The notes under the pieces are model-generated. The model saw only the letters and a list, made by a program, of their open reading frames with translations. It ran no database searches and was not told the origin of the DNA. 64,000 nucleotides of DNA from Orthonyx spaldingii. Lineage: Eukaryota > Chordata > Aves > Passeriformes > Orthonychidae. Below, piece after piece: positions 23,201 to 34,200 of the stretch; position 1 is the stretch's first letter; the number at the start of each line of letters is the position of its first letter. The stretch lies in assembly GCA_013397795.1 (NCBI GenBank), contig VZTJ01005975.1, forward strand, positions 770,844 to 834,843, in the 5' to 3' direction. A program made the translations under genes and the position numbers.

Positions 23201-26200
23201 CACTCTCATGGTGGAAACCCAGCAATCCCCACTCCCCAAGCCCCACTGTTCCCACAAACATGAGTGTAACTGTGTGTAATTATCACTGATTACCTTTTCA
23301 TTTCCTTCCAGGATAAAGTAGCCAACATTTGGTGCAGTCTAAGTGTCCTTATAAAGATAAAGAATGTCATATCCCCTCGAACTCAGCTGAAACTCAGGTA
23401 AGACATAACTGAAGTGCTTTAGGTAGTTTCTATCTGCAGGGTTTTTTGCAAGAGGAGTAAATTTTCTCAAGCTGTGTTCTTTCCTAGACTGTATTTTTCT
23501 CCCAAGTCATGAGGGAGAAATGTTGGGAATATTTATGACTGAAAAATTCCCTGCTTGTTTGTAAAGTGATGTAACCTGCTTGGTTAAAACTGAGTTAAAA
23601 TTTACAAATTCAGGGAATTCAAATATCTTTCAATGCTCTGAGTAGTCAGAGCTCCCAGTTCTGCTGTTGCCTCAGTGAAGAATTCAGGCCTGGCTCTGCA
23701 GAGTGAAGTGTTAATGGCTGCAGTCACTCCCTTGTTAAATCTGTTTTTCTTACCCAATGCTGTAGTTTTGCTGTGACATTCCTGAGCCTGCTCCCTGCCT
23801 GTATCAAGCTCACTGTCCAGCCTTCCCTGCGAGGGTTTAAGTTTGCCTTGGTGAGTGTTTGCTTTTCACTGCTCCTGGGTTTGGGTCCACCACCAGCACT
23901 GCAGTGCCAACAGCACAGTGCAGGGCACAGAGGGTGGGAGCCATCAAAAGCTGAAGGAGTTGGTTAAAAAGTGTTTTATTTCCACAAATCCAGGGCTCTG
24001 ACCTGTCCTTTAATCCCACGCCTGTTCCTTCAGCTCAATTTTCTTTATTTAACACTGTATTTTCATTATCTTCCTCTGAAGAGCCTTTGGAAGATTCCAC
24101 ACACATTTAAACCTCATAAATAATTGGGATTTCTCCTCTTTTTGTTTGGCTTCCAAAGTGCCAGTTTTTCTTCCTTCATTGGCTGCAAAATTCCATAAAA
24201 AACTCCCCAAATGGACATTTTGAGCTCATTAGTGGTTTGAAAATAAAATGATCCTATTTTCCAAAATGTTTGCCTTCTCTTAGTCACATCACTGAATTGA
24301 AGCACACTGCCCTGATTTCCATGCAAAAATTCAGTTCTACTTGAAATCAAAATTGTGTGGAGCTGGGTCCTAAGTTTCAGAGCTACAAGATAATTTCTTT
24401 TTTTAATTTTATCACAACATTGCCTAAAACTGACACTTACCCAAAGAGCTGGTTGATGTTTTACAGCCTGTTTGTATTTGGTGGGGGAATAAAAAGACAA
24501 TTTGTGTACTTTTGTATTGGCTGGTCACTATGAGGAGTGAAATTTTATGTCAAAAATGTGGGAAGTCATCCCCAGGAGTGGGGTTTGCCAGTGCCTGTGT
24601 GTGGGAATGCTGATTCCTGGCTGGTAGTGCTCGTGTCAGGGAGGCTGAGCAGGAGTGAGGCTCTGCCTGAAGGCCTTTGTGACTGATTCTGGGTGAACTC
24701 TCAAACAGGGTGGTTTTGGGGCAGGAGGGTGGTTACAGGAGCTGCTCTGGGTGCCTGGGGTTTGCACTGGAGGAAGTGCAGCAGGTAATTAGAACACTGA
24801 GCTCATTAACTGCTGCCCCCAGCAGAGCCTGTGCCAGCAGGCACCACAGCAGAGCTGTGCTCTGCAGTCCCAGACTGACACCTCTCTGCTCTCCCTCCTC
24901 AGGTCAGCTGTGCCTTGTCGTTTTTCCTGTTCTCCTTTCAAGTCCATGAAAAGTCCATTCTTCTCGTGTCAGTGTAAGTAAATTATTTTCCTGTGGGTAT
25001 ATTCTGATCTTTTCCTCATCTTATTATTGCATGCTGCTTTCACTTACAAAAATATCAGATTTTAACAACTCTGCACATTTGCTTTTCTAATAATTTGTCA
25101 GTGAAGGTGTGCAAGTACAGCCAGGCTGGGCTGTGCTTTCAGTGGTGGCTGTGGGGAGTCACCAGTGCTGCTGTTCCATGGGGATGTCCTGCATGGACTG
25201 GGAGTGCTCTGTGATTAGGGAATAGTTGAGATCTGCTTTTCCTTTCATTCCAGCCCAGTCTGCTTAATCATAAATGAAATCCCCTTTATGGCCACGTGGT
25301 TTCTACTTGTGTCAACCTTCAGGTGAGTTGGAAACTATTAACAGAGCTGGAGGGGGATTTTGGACAAGGACACAGGGAATGGCTTCCCACTGCCAGAGAG
25401 CAGGGATGGATGGGAGACTGAGAAGGAATTGTTCCCTGTGAGGGTGGGGAGGCCCTGGGCTGGAATTCCCAGAGAAGCTGTGGCTGCTCCTGGATCCCTG
25501 GCAGTGCCCAAGGCCAGGCTGGACGGGGCTGGAGGCAGCCTGGGACAGTGGGAGGTGTCCCTGCCCGTGGCTTTAAGGTCTCTTCCAGCCAAACCCATCT
25601 GTGATTCCATGAAAACCCTGTTCTTGCCCAGTTCTAGTGAGGATAAATACATTGACTGTTGTCCCTGTGCTCTGTGCACTCTGTGCCCCCCAGCCTGCTG
25701 CCCCTGCTGCAGAAGGACGGGCTGCTCCTGCCCTACGCCGTGACCACGCCCGCCTTCCTGGCCGTGTGCCTCGCCTCCTTCTCCATCCTGGACAAGACCT
25801 CGGCCGAGGACCTGCAGCTCAAGGCCTTCTCCCTGTCCCTCAGGGGTTACGTGTCCTGGTTCAAGTCCTTCCCCAGGATTGTCAGGAGCCTGGTAAGCAA
25901 ATTTCATTCCCTTGCCTCTCACAGCTTTTCCCAGCACTGCAGTACTGGTGGAGGGGGGCTGTCACTTTTCTGTGCCACGTGGAAGAGCGCAGAGCACCCC
26001 GAGGTGCTCCCTCACCAACACCTCACCTCGTTCCCCGTGTTCCAGTTCCTGCTGTCCCTGGCCCTGATGGGAGCCCTGTCCGTGCTGAGCGCTGCGATGC
26101 CTCCTCCCCAGAGCCTGCCGGATCTGTTCCCCCTGGCCGTGGCCGTGGTCTCCTGCCTGCACTTCCTGCTGTTCCTGGTGTATTTTAACCTTGTTACACT

Positions 26201-26240
26201 CTGGGACTCCAAGAACAGAGGGCAGAAGAAGCTGAGTTAA
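11246..26240 (+). CDS. ALG6: ALG6, dolichyl-P-Glc:Man9GlcNAc2-PP-dolichol alpha-1,3-glucosyltransferase (14 coding exons)
   Basis: Exons: 11246-11327, 13894-13978, 15744-15833, 16507-16595, 18242-18324, 18996-19060, 20870-21055, 21246-21381, 23312-23397, 23766-23850, 24903-24973, 25254-25322, 25694-25892, 26046-26240. Joined phases agree throughout and give 506 codons plus stop; the human protein has 507. Known role: adds the first glucose to Man9GlcNAc2-PP-dolichol at the ER membrane (GT57, polytopic). Visible: an N-terminal hydrophobic segment (about residues 5-23), the first luminal loop with GAGKPPMYGDYEAQRHWQE, the WGLDYPPLTAYHS motif with the proposed catalytic Asp (about 71), an NTS sequon at 59, many membrane segments and a basic end GQKKLS. 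The start is the ATG matching the family N-terminus (MERWSLMT). Introns 5 and 8 start with GC. Intron 6 looks U12-type. Poly(A) signal at 26479-26484. Confidence 0.93.
18325..18995 (+). other. ALG6 intron 5, GC-AG intron
   Basis: The reading frame ends ...TSAKKK at 18324 and resumes VSSALCILLYPG at 18996 in phase 0, matching the family (KKK then an ALCILLYPG exon). The junction is AAG|GCAAGT, the classic consensus for GC donors, with an ordinary pyrimidine-tract acceptor ttccag. The only nearby GT (18329) would break the frame. Confidence 0.85.
18606..18625. repeat. Poly(A) run in ALG6 intron 5
   Basis: Twenty consecutive A bases. No flanking retrogene sequence was recognised. Confidence 0.8.
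19061..20869 (+). other. ALG6 intron 6, probable minor (U12-type) intron
   Basis: The exon ends CAC TTC CA, followed by GTATCCTTG, nearly the U12 donor consensus RTATCCTTT. Near the 3' end, tCCTTGAC (20850-20857) matches the U12 branch consensus TTCCTTRAC, and there is no pyrimidine tract. The next exon must begin 'a tac aac tca gtg' to continue H-F-Q-Y-N-S-V-S-L-G. That puts the junction after ...aaaccat at 20869, 13 bases past the branch A, ideal U12 spacing. The termini are then GT...AT. An alternative end at AC (20866) keeps the frame but changes Q to H and inserts I. No AG fits. Confidence 0.65.
19925..20187 (+). mobile_element. CR1 LINE 3' fragment in ALG6 intron 6
   Basis: Sense CR1 3' end: 'gggcttcccactgccagagg', the 'gaagctgtggctgccc' block, 'cagcctgggacagtggaagg', 'ggctttaaggtcctttcaac' and a degenerate tail cattcagggattc. 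It lies inside the intron in the gene's orientation. Confidence 0.88.
21382..23311 (+). other. ALG6 intron 8, GC-AG intron
   Basis: The family sequence RRLFPIDRGLFE is followed directly by DKVANIW. In this DNA, TTT GAG is followed by GCATGC, and the next exon starts GAT AAA GTA after 'ttccttccag'. The junction is therefore GAG|GCATGC, a GC donor with matches at -2, -1, +3 and +5. The nearest GT would add several non-family residues. Confidence 0.75.
25348..25610 (+). mobile_element. CR1 LINE 3' fragment filling ALG6 intron 12
   Basis: Same CR1 subfamily as the copy in intron 6: 'gaatggcttcccactgccag', 'gaattcccagagaagctgtg', 'ttaaggtctcttccagccaa', tail gtgattccatg. It occupies about 260 of the 371 bases of intron 12 (25323-25693), starting about 25 bases after the donor and ending about 83 bases before the acceptor. 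Confidence 0.9.
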
Positions 26241-26500
26241 TGAAGCTGGAGCTGCAGGACTGAGAGTGCTCTGTGAGAGGTGCCAGCACTGCAGAGGAGC
26301 CTGTGTGTGATGGACACACCCAGGAAAGCCAGGACACACCTTGGGCTTATTTAAACACAAAACAATCAAAGACTGTTGGAAAGGAGAAATATTTTGAAGA
26401 GCATTGGAAATGGGATTTGATTTTTTTTTCTTTTGAAAGTGTCATACTTTTGTTACCATTTATAAACCTAAAATGCCTAATAAAGGACCAAATTTTGAAT
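26241..26500 (+). other. ALG6: ALG6 3' untranslated region
   Basis: About 240 bases from the stop to the AATAAA at 26479-26484 (cctaataaagg). The cleavage site at about 26500 is inferred. Confidence 0.7.
26479..26484 (+). terminator. ALG6 polyadenylation signal AATAAA
   Basis: Canonical hexamer 239 bases past the stop codon, the first one after it. Confidence 0.7.
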
Positions 26501-28333
26501 TAGTGCTAAAATACTGTATTGGCAAAAGTAGCATTCAGTTGTTTATTTTTTTCCCAAGATAAAAAACATAAGGAAGGGCAGGTATAGTGAAAACTTGCCT
26601 GGCAGCACTAAAGTTGTGGTGCTGAATTGCTTTGTGCCAAACCTGGTTTGTGCCATCAGTCACTGTCCCCCTTTGCTGGGGCTCAGCAGCTCTGGTGTGG
26701 CTCTAAAACTGCTGCAGCTCTCTCTTCAACAGGACTGGAAAGCCAAAACCTTTGGTTCTACTGCAATAAAAGCTGAGGTGCTGCAGTGCAGTTTGAAAAG
26801 ACCCAAACCCAGCACCCCCCTTCTTGCACAGCAATTTGCAGATGTAAACTGAACTCAACTCTGCAATTTCTCCCTGGGCACAGCTCAGCCTCCAAAGCCA
26901 ATAATTCAGAGAATACAAATTGATTGAATAATTATAAACATAACAAAGCATGGAGGAAGAAAATAAATCGTAAAGCAATTTCGGGTCGTATAGTTTAATT
27001 AGGAGTCAGTCTCTCCTTTTTTTTCTGTATCTATATATAAACATAAAGAAAGCCCCCCCAGCCTTGTTTAAAGGCTTCCCCTGTCACATTCCAGGCTGTC
27101 ACTGCCCTCAGCCTCAGTGTGTGAATCAGCTGTTCTGGGAGCTCCCAGCTGGGCCAGCTCTGAGCCCTGTCCCTGCAGTGCCCACAAGCTCAGTGTGTCT
27201 GTGCAGTTTTTCTGGGCTTGTTTGTTGTGGAAAAAGCACCCCCAGCCAACACTGCCCCCCTGGCAGCTCCCACAGAAGGGACAAGGGGCTCTGGAGCAGG
27301 AACTAGAAGGATATTGGGGGTGAGCACAGTTCAGTTTCCCTACACTGTTACAGTTTGCTGTAAAACAACAGAACTTCCATCTTTTCACAAGTATTTAGGA
27401 TTTTCTGTGGCTGTGACTCAACTGTGGCATGTGAGAGCTCTGCCCACAGCAGGCCTTTCTTCCTGGCAGTGTAGGCTGGGTGGCACTGATGGATATCGGG
27501 ACACAAAACAGGAACCTTTGTCTGCAGAGGCTGTGAAATCCCAAACCCGCTGTTTCCCCCAGGAAAGGCTGCCTGAGCCTGGCCAGGGCTGTAACCTGTG
27601 CCAGGACAGTGAGGGTGGATGGAAGCAGAGGAGCCCGGGGTCTCACGAGCCCAGCCCGGGCCCATCCTGCCCCCGTACCCAAACATTAGTTTTGGGTGGA
27701 TCCCTTTGCTTTGTCCTTGAGGTGGCCTCGGGGGGTGATAAAGTGAGAGTCACCCGATCCACCTTGTGTGGAACTGGAAATGGTTCTTAACAGCCCCAGC
27801 TGCTTCAGAGGCCACAGCCCGGTACAGCAGGAGGTCAGAGCCGCAGAAGTGCTCGATAGCTGGGTGTGGATGAGGGAGCAGCAGCAGCTCGGGGTGCAGC
27901 TCTGTCTCCCTGAAAATGCCCAGTTTAAGAACTGCCAGGGGGAGTTCTGCTGTCACTCACTGGTGTCCATCACCACCTCTGCTCTTGGTTCCTGTACAGG
28001 TTTGATGCTGTTCTTCCAAGACAGCCCAGAACAGCTCGATTTAGGCCAGCAGAGTCAGTTCCAGACTCTTCTCAGATCAATAATTATTTAATTTCCAGCT
28101 CCAGAGGTCACAGCCAGGCTATAGAAACTCTGGCTGGTTCAGGCACCCTCAGCCTACAGAACCAGGGGCTGGGGCACCTTACACACGCAAAACCCCAGCT
28201 CTGACAGAGCAGGGGGGAAAGGAGAACAACTGACACAATTCCCTTCAAACAGTTCCTAACCTTCTTCCCAGTCGGACTGCACAGGCAGTGCAGTGCAAAA
28301 CCATTTTTATTAATTAAAAACTCCCAAAGCTTG

Positions 28334-28350
28334 AGTGTGTGTGTGTGTGT
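28334..28350. repeat. (GT)n microsatellite
   Basis: Eight or more GT units in a row after 'cttga'. Confidence 0.85.
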
Positions 28351-30030
28351 TCAGCCATACCCTGAACACCTTTGTCGTGCTGGTGCTCAGAGTTTTAGTT
28401 GTAAAAATCAGTTTATTTGAGGATGGGACTTTGCAGTGGTAGAAAGGACATTCAAGTGTTTGTGTTTATGCTGGACTTTGATAAAAAAGTACAAATCATT
28501 TTAACTGCACTTTTCCAGCCTGATGCAGGGATCTGAGATGCAGGGGATCCACTCAGCTGGAGGGGTGAGTGTGAGAAGGACAGAGAAAAGCAGCTGGTTT
28601 ATATGAAACAACTCTGCTCCTCCAGCATTAAATGCCAAAACTAAACTCAAATATTGACCTAAAAGCAAAGGTTACCAGAGCCGTGTGTGTTAATGCTGGG
28701 TTGAAGCTGAGGCCTTTTTATCCTGGGACTGGGGTTGACTTTAGAGGAACCCTCATGTGGGCGAGAAATCTGTCCCCAACTGTGGCAGCACCACCAGGGA
28801 AGTGTTTGCAAACAACTGAAACACATCCAGGGTGGAATAATGAATTCCTTGCACTGCAGAGCCCCCTCCAGCCTTAGAGCCCAGTCAGTGTTGGAGAAGA
28901 GCCTCCAGAACCCACAGTTTATTTTCCACAGCGCCAATCCCACTGCCACAGGGTGCACAGCCACCCAGGGTGGATTATTTACATTGAGATTATCTGGTTG
29001 TGCACATTGTTAAGTTGAAATAGATGCCAGAAATGTTATCTGGACGTGCACCTGCCCGGCGCAGCGAGCGCTCCCCAGCTGGGATTTGCTGGGGAGATTG
29101 GTTTACACTCAGTTCTTCGCTCCTTTTAAGTCCAGTCCAGCAGATGGAGAAGTTTGGGTTGATGTGGAATGCATTTTTCACATAATGCCTGTGGGGAGAT
29201 GAGGAATGACTAAAATAAATAGCAATTAGACAGCAGCATCTTTGCTCATGGGATCTGTTTGGGGCTATGGATCTGATGTCCAGTAAAACACACACACAGC
29301 CTAAGGCAAGGCAGGGCAGCAGCCCCTCTGCCCTGAGCTGCAGGAACATTTTGGGATGTTTTAAGGAACACGGACAAGCAGCCAAAGCAGCAACAAGATG
29401 AGGAGAAGCACCACAGGATGTTTGAGCGGGGGGCAGAGTTTCTACAGAGTCTCTTTGTCAGGGTGCTCAACAAAGCAGGAACAAATCTCAGTGCAGAGAC
29501 ACAACAGGTTCCCCTCAGGCCCCTGCAGCCTGCAGGACACCCCTGAGCTCTCTGCATGTGGTTTTCAGGAGGTACCTTGGGCTGGTCACTCTGGCTGGGT
29601 GCTGGGCAAGGCCGGCAGCAGCCCCAGGGGCTCGTTCCTCCTGTCCAGGAGTGAGCTCAGGAACGCAGCACTCCCAGCACTCTGGGTGTACCCTGTGAAG
29701 GAGGAAAACAACAGAGAAATGTGGTGTGTGATACACAACAGTGGTGTAATTTGTGCAAATCCTGCCTCAAACACGACTTAAATAAGTTGCTGTGGTGGTT
29801 AAAGAACCCAGAACCCCTTCTCCTTCAAATCTCAGCAGGGATTGCAGAGCTTCTCCTGGTGAGTGGCTGCACGTGTGTCACACCATCAGCAGGGATGGCA
29901 AAGCAGAACAGAATCTGCTCTGAGTACAAGAAGCTGGTGCTGCTTTGTGCTATCAACAATAGAAGAATAAATAAGAATCCCCAAGGGCCATGCCAGCAGA
30001 GCCCAATCAGGGATTGCACCAGAGAAACCT

Positions 30031-30091
30031 CTGGAGTCACCCACAGCCATCCTGGAGTTACCCACAGCCATCCCAGTGTCACCCACACCTG
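30031..30091. repeat. About 20-base tandem repeat, three copies
   Basis: Three adjacent variants: ctggagtcacccacagccat, ctggagttacccacagccat and ccagtgtcacccacacct. The first two differ by one base. Confidence 0.8.
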
Positions 30092-30961
30092 AGCCTGCAG
30101 CGGGGCAGGGCAGGGCTGGGGGAGGCTGAGCAGGTGGCTGGGACAAGCCAAGGAAAAGTGTGCAAGGGCAGAAAGGAACTCAGGGAATGAGAACATGTGG
30201 GGAAAGGCTCTGGAGCAGGTGCCTGCGAGTGCCAGGGCTGCCAAATGGGGCCTGCAGCAGATGAGCAGCTCTGCTCCCAGCACCCCGAGGGGCTGGAGGC
30301 TCTGGGGTTTGGTTCCCCACCACGGAGGGGTGAAGGGACAATTCTGAGTTACACTGAACACACCAAGGGGCATTTTCAGTAGCTTGGAGCCTCCCAGCTG
30401 CAGAGAAAGGCACCAAACCCCACGGGGCTGCTGGGGCAGGGCCTCCTCAGCTCTCCCCACCTGCACTCCCTGAGCCCACAGGGAGCTCACACTGCCAGAG
30501 GCGACTCCACACCTACACCTCCCCTGCACTCCCAGCGTTACCTGGGGCTGGCCCAGACCAACCCCAGATTCTGTCCTAAGGCTGCTCCAGAAAAAGGAAT
30601 CCAACTTGGCCTCAGGTACCACTTTTTAGCTTCACTCCTAATAAGCATCATTTGTTTACACAAATTGCCATTAAAAACAAATACCATTAGTGCTTACAAC
30701 AGGAAACTGTCCAGCCTTGTATGGCACGGAGCAGAAAAAAGATTTCATTACAAGCTGGTTTACTTGTGCTAAATGCAATTCCTTTATGGTCTGATTTCCC
30801 TTTGACCATGGACTGCAGCTTTTGGACTCTGTGGTAAGCAAAGAACCCAAACATGCCAAGATCGCCACGCCAAGCTCTGCCCTGAGCTGTGAGAAGCTTC
30901 CTAAAAAACAGAAGCTGCCCAAATTCACAAAAATTATCATGGACTCAGCTTTGTTTTCCAA

Positions 30962-31205
30962 ACACAGAATCCCAGGATGGTTTGGGGTGGAAGGGACCTT
31001 AAAGTCCATCCAGTGCCACGCCCTGCCATGGCAGGGACACCTCCCACTGTCCCAGGCTGCTCCAAGCTCCAGTGTCCAACCTGGCCTTGGGCACTGCCAG
31101 GGATCCAGGGGCAGCCACAGCTTCTCTGGGAATTCCATCCCAGGGCCTTCCCACCCTCCCAGGGAACTATTCCTTCCCAATCTCCCATCCATCCCTGCCT
31201 CAGCT
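30962..31205 (-). mobile_element. CR1 LINE 3' fragment (sense on -)
   Basis: Reverse-complement CR1 end: 'cacagaatcccaggatgg' tail, 'tttggggtggaagggacc', 'cacctcccactgtcccagg', 'cagcttctctgggaattcca', and on to 'ccttcccaatctcccatcc'. It includes a well preserved tail. Confidence 0.9.
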
Positions 31206-34200
31206 CTGAGTGAGCTGCTCTCAAAAGCCCCAACAACTCTTCTCTCTCTCCATATTTTCACATGCAGAGCTCCTGAGTAGGTTCAGCTCCACCAAACCAA
31301 AGAGAACACTCAGGGAACTCCCGGATGAGGAGCAGAGCAGCTGGAAAAGGGACCAGAGGAGGGGCCCAGAAGGTGCCTGGGCTGTGGCAGAAGGGGTGGC
31401 TGGTGCAGGCTCAGCCTGTTCCCCTCCTCAGCTCCAATTTCAGGGTTCCCAGGGCCAGGCAGTGCTGGAGTCCCCCCAGACCTGCTCCAAAGGGTGGCAG
31501 ATCCATCCCTGCCCTGGGACACGGCCTCTCCCAGCCCTGACCCCACAGAGCTCCATCTTCCCAAGTTTCCTTTCCCCTCCAAGTTCCCCCACCATCCTCT
31601 CCCAACTTTGACTGCTCTAAAACATTTACTGATCTAAAAAGCAGATAGAAAAAAAATGTTCACCTGTCGGGTGATATAAAACCAATCTTCTACTAAATGT
31701 GCCAGAATAATTTTTCTCCACCTCAACCACAGTTAAAACCTTCAGTCTATTCATTACTGTCTTTTTATAGTATTTTTATTTAATAAAACCTATTAAGACT
31801 ACCATACAAATCTCTTTACTTATGCTTTTATCTTTTAACTGATCAATTTTTATATTGCTGACATCCCTTCTTCACCATTTGCTCATTTAAAAATTCATAG
31901 TATATGAGCTATGTCTCTGGAGAAAACGTCTATAAAATTTGTTACAGCTGGCAAATGTGTATGAGTCAGTGATAGCACATGACTAAATGCTTCACAGAAA
32001 ATAAAATTTGTTTCTGTAGTAAGCAGAACTGTTTAAATGTTATTTATTTTTATGTTTCAAAGAAAATATATTGTGAAGTGCTGCATTGATTTAATACGCA
32101 GCAATGTCTGTGTACACGCTGTACCGGGGAAATTTATGAAACCTTTGCACAACTCCTTTAATTGAATTTTCCAAATCTCTCACCACACACAAATAATCAA
32201 TATCTTCTGCAGAGAAAACCAGTCAGAATTATTACAGTCTTTCTTTTCAATTTTGTTGTCATCAGCACATACAGAGCACCTGGATATTTGTAATGTCTGG
32301 ATAGCAAGTTATTTACACCTCTTAAACATATAATTGCTACTAAGTGAGTCCAAACTAATGTTTCTTTTCTTTTTTACTTAAAATAATTATATTCATGGGA
32401 GAAAGCAGTATTTATCCTCACGTAGGAGTTACTACATGTTGGAAGAACTACAATTCTTTTGAATTTTTCATTAAGCTTAATACTCTAAACTAGATCCACC
32501 AGAATTAAAAATTAATAGCTGTTGCATCTCTAAAAAGGTACGTAGGAAAATAGAGTGTAAAAACAAGGGTGAGATTTGTGAATAAATGGGGCTGGCACCT
32601 AAATCCACAATGCAGGTTGACAGTTCTCTGTGTACTTGTCTGGGGCCTCCAGTCATATGTCTCATGTGCATTTCTGTATCTGCCACTGCAGTTAATGGCT
32701 TAATATTTCATCTACATAGCACAGGCTGTTCCATCACTGCAGAGCCTTGGGACTGCCCTTTTCCTCCTTCCACCCCAAAAACTCCTCGTGCTGCTGGAGC
32801 CAGACCCAGAGACTCCTCCAGTGCCAGGCTGTGTGTAAAATACAGCTGTGGGTACAACCCAGCACCCCAAACCCTGCTGGCACTGAGCAGTGCAAAGCTC
32901 ACCTGGAGCTGGCAGTGGCCAGGATTCCTCACTTGTGCTGGGAACAGCAGCTTGGGGGTACTGGGCTGAGTGGGATCTGTGTCCTCTTCCCCTCTGGGAG
33001 GGCCCCAAATTCAAACCAACCCACGTGCACAGGATGAGGAGAGAGGAACTCAGATTGAACCTGAGCAACAGCAGCTTTCCATGGCCAGGACACAACCTGG
33101 GCAAACCACCCTCCTCTGGGGCAATCCCCTCTCAGGGAGGAACCAGAGCAGCTCTGCCCAGGTGTGAGGGCAGGAAAGCCTCAGGAGGTTTTCACAAACA
33201 GGGACACCCTTCCACAGGGAAGGGCAGGAGAACAAGGTCAGATCCCTCCAGCATTACAATTTCTGCTCAGCCAGTCCCCAGGACTTGCTTTTCCCAGCAA
33301 AGGGATAATGGCATTTCTTCCCTGCAAGTGAATACAAAGCTGGGCTGAGAAAATAAATGTGGTTTTTAGGTTAGGGTTTTACAGTCGGAAAAATCCACTG
33401 CTGTATTCCCCTTTTCCTCAGAAGATCTCAAAGGAGGAGGAAGGAAAGGTGGGACAGACACCCAAGTACATCTAAAGGTCAACAAATTTGTTTTACTTTA
33501 TTTGAGAAAGATGTGAAAATAAACTCCCAGCAACCACCAGAGCCAAGTGGTTTAGTCTTAGGACACCCAAATTCCAAACTCAAACTGACACAAATTGGGA
33601 TAAATGGTGGAATTCTGTATTTTTATCTTTTTACCTGGTTCAATGAGGAGCTCTGACTATTAAGGAGATGTTTGTATTTTGCAGTGGTTGTGAAATGGGA
33701 TTTATGCTTTACCATAAATCCAGTCTTCAAAATTATTCTGGCAAGTGGAAACTCAGGATTTTTAGCCCCTAATCTCTCCAGCTCTGCTTTCCTCAGTGAT
33801 TTCAAGTGGCATGGAATAGAATCCATCCAGATAACCCTGATCCAGTCTCTTGGAAAGCCCCCAGTACTGTCCCCAGAGCACAAACCTGTCACTTGTGCAA
33901 ACCCCACTGTGAAACCTGGGAATGTTCAGAGCTCAGTGAGGATCAGATTTGCCCACAGGCTCTGCAGGATGAAGAGCCCCACAGGAAAGGAAGTTTTTTA
34001 TTTCACCACAGCCTGAAAAGAGTTTTCCTCAGCACTGCAAGCATTTGATCTGTGGAACACTCATGGACAGCAGGCAGCCATGGACATGGTTTGTGTCAGG
34101 GTTTGGGGAAGCAAAGTGTCCCTGTCACGAGTAACAACCAGCTGGAGCAGCTTCCCTTTGAGAACCTTCACTCCTGGAATCTCCCACTCCTGGAATCTCC

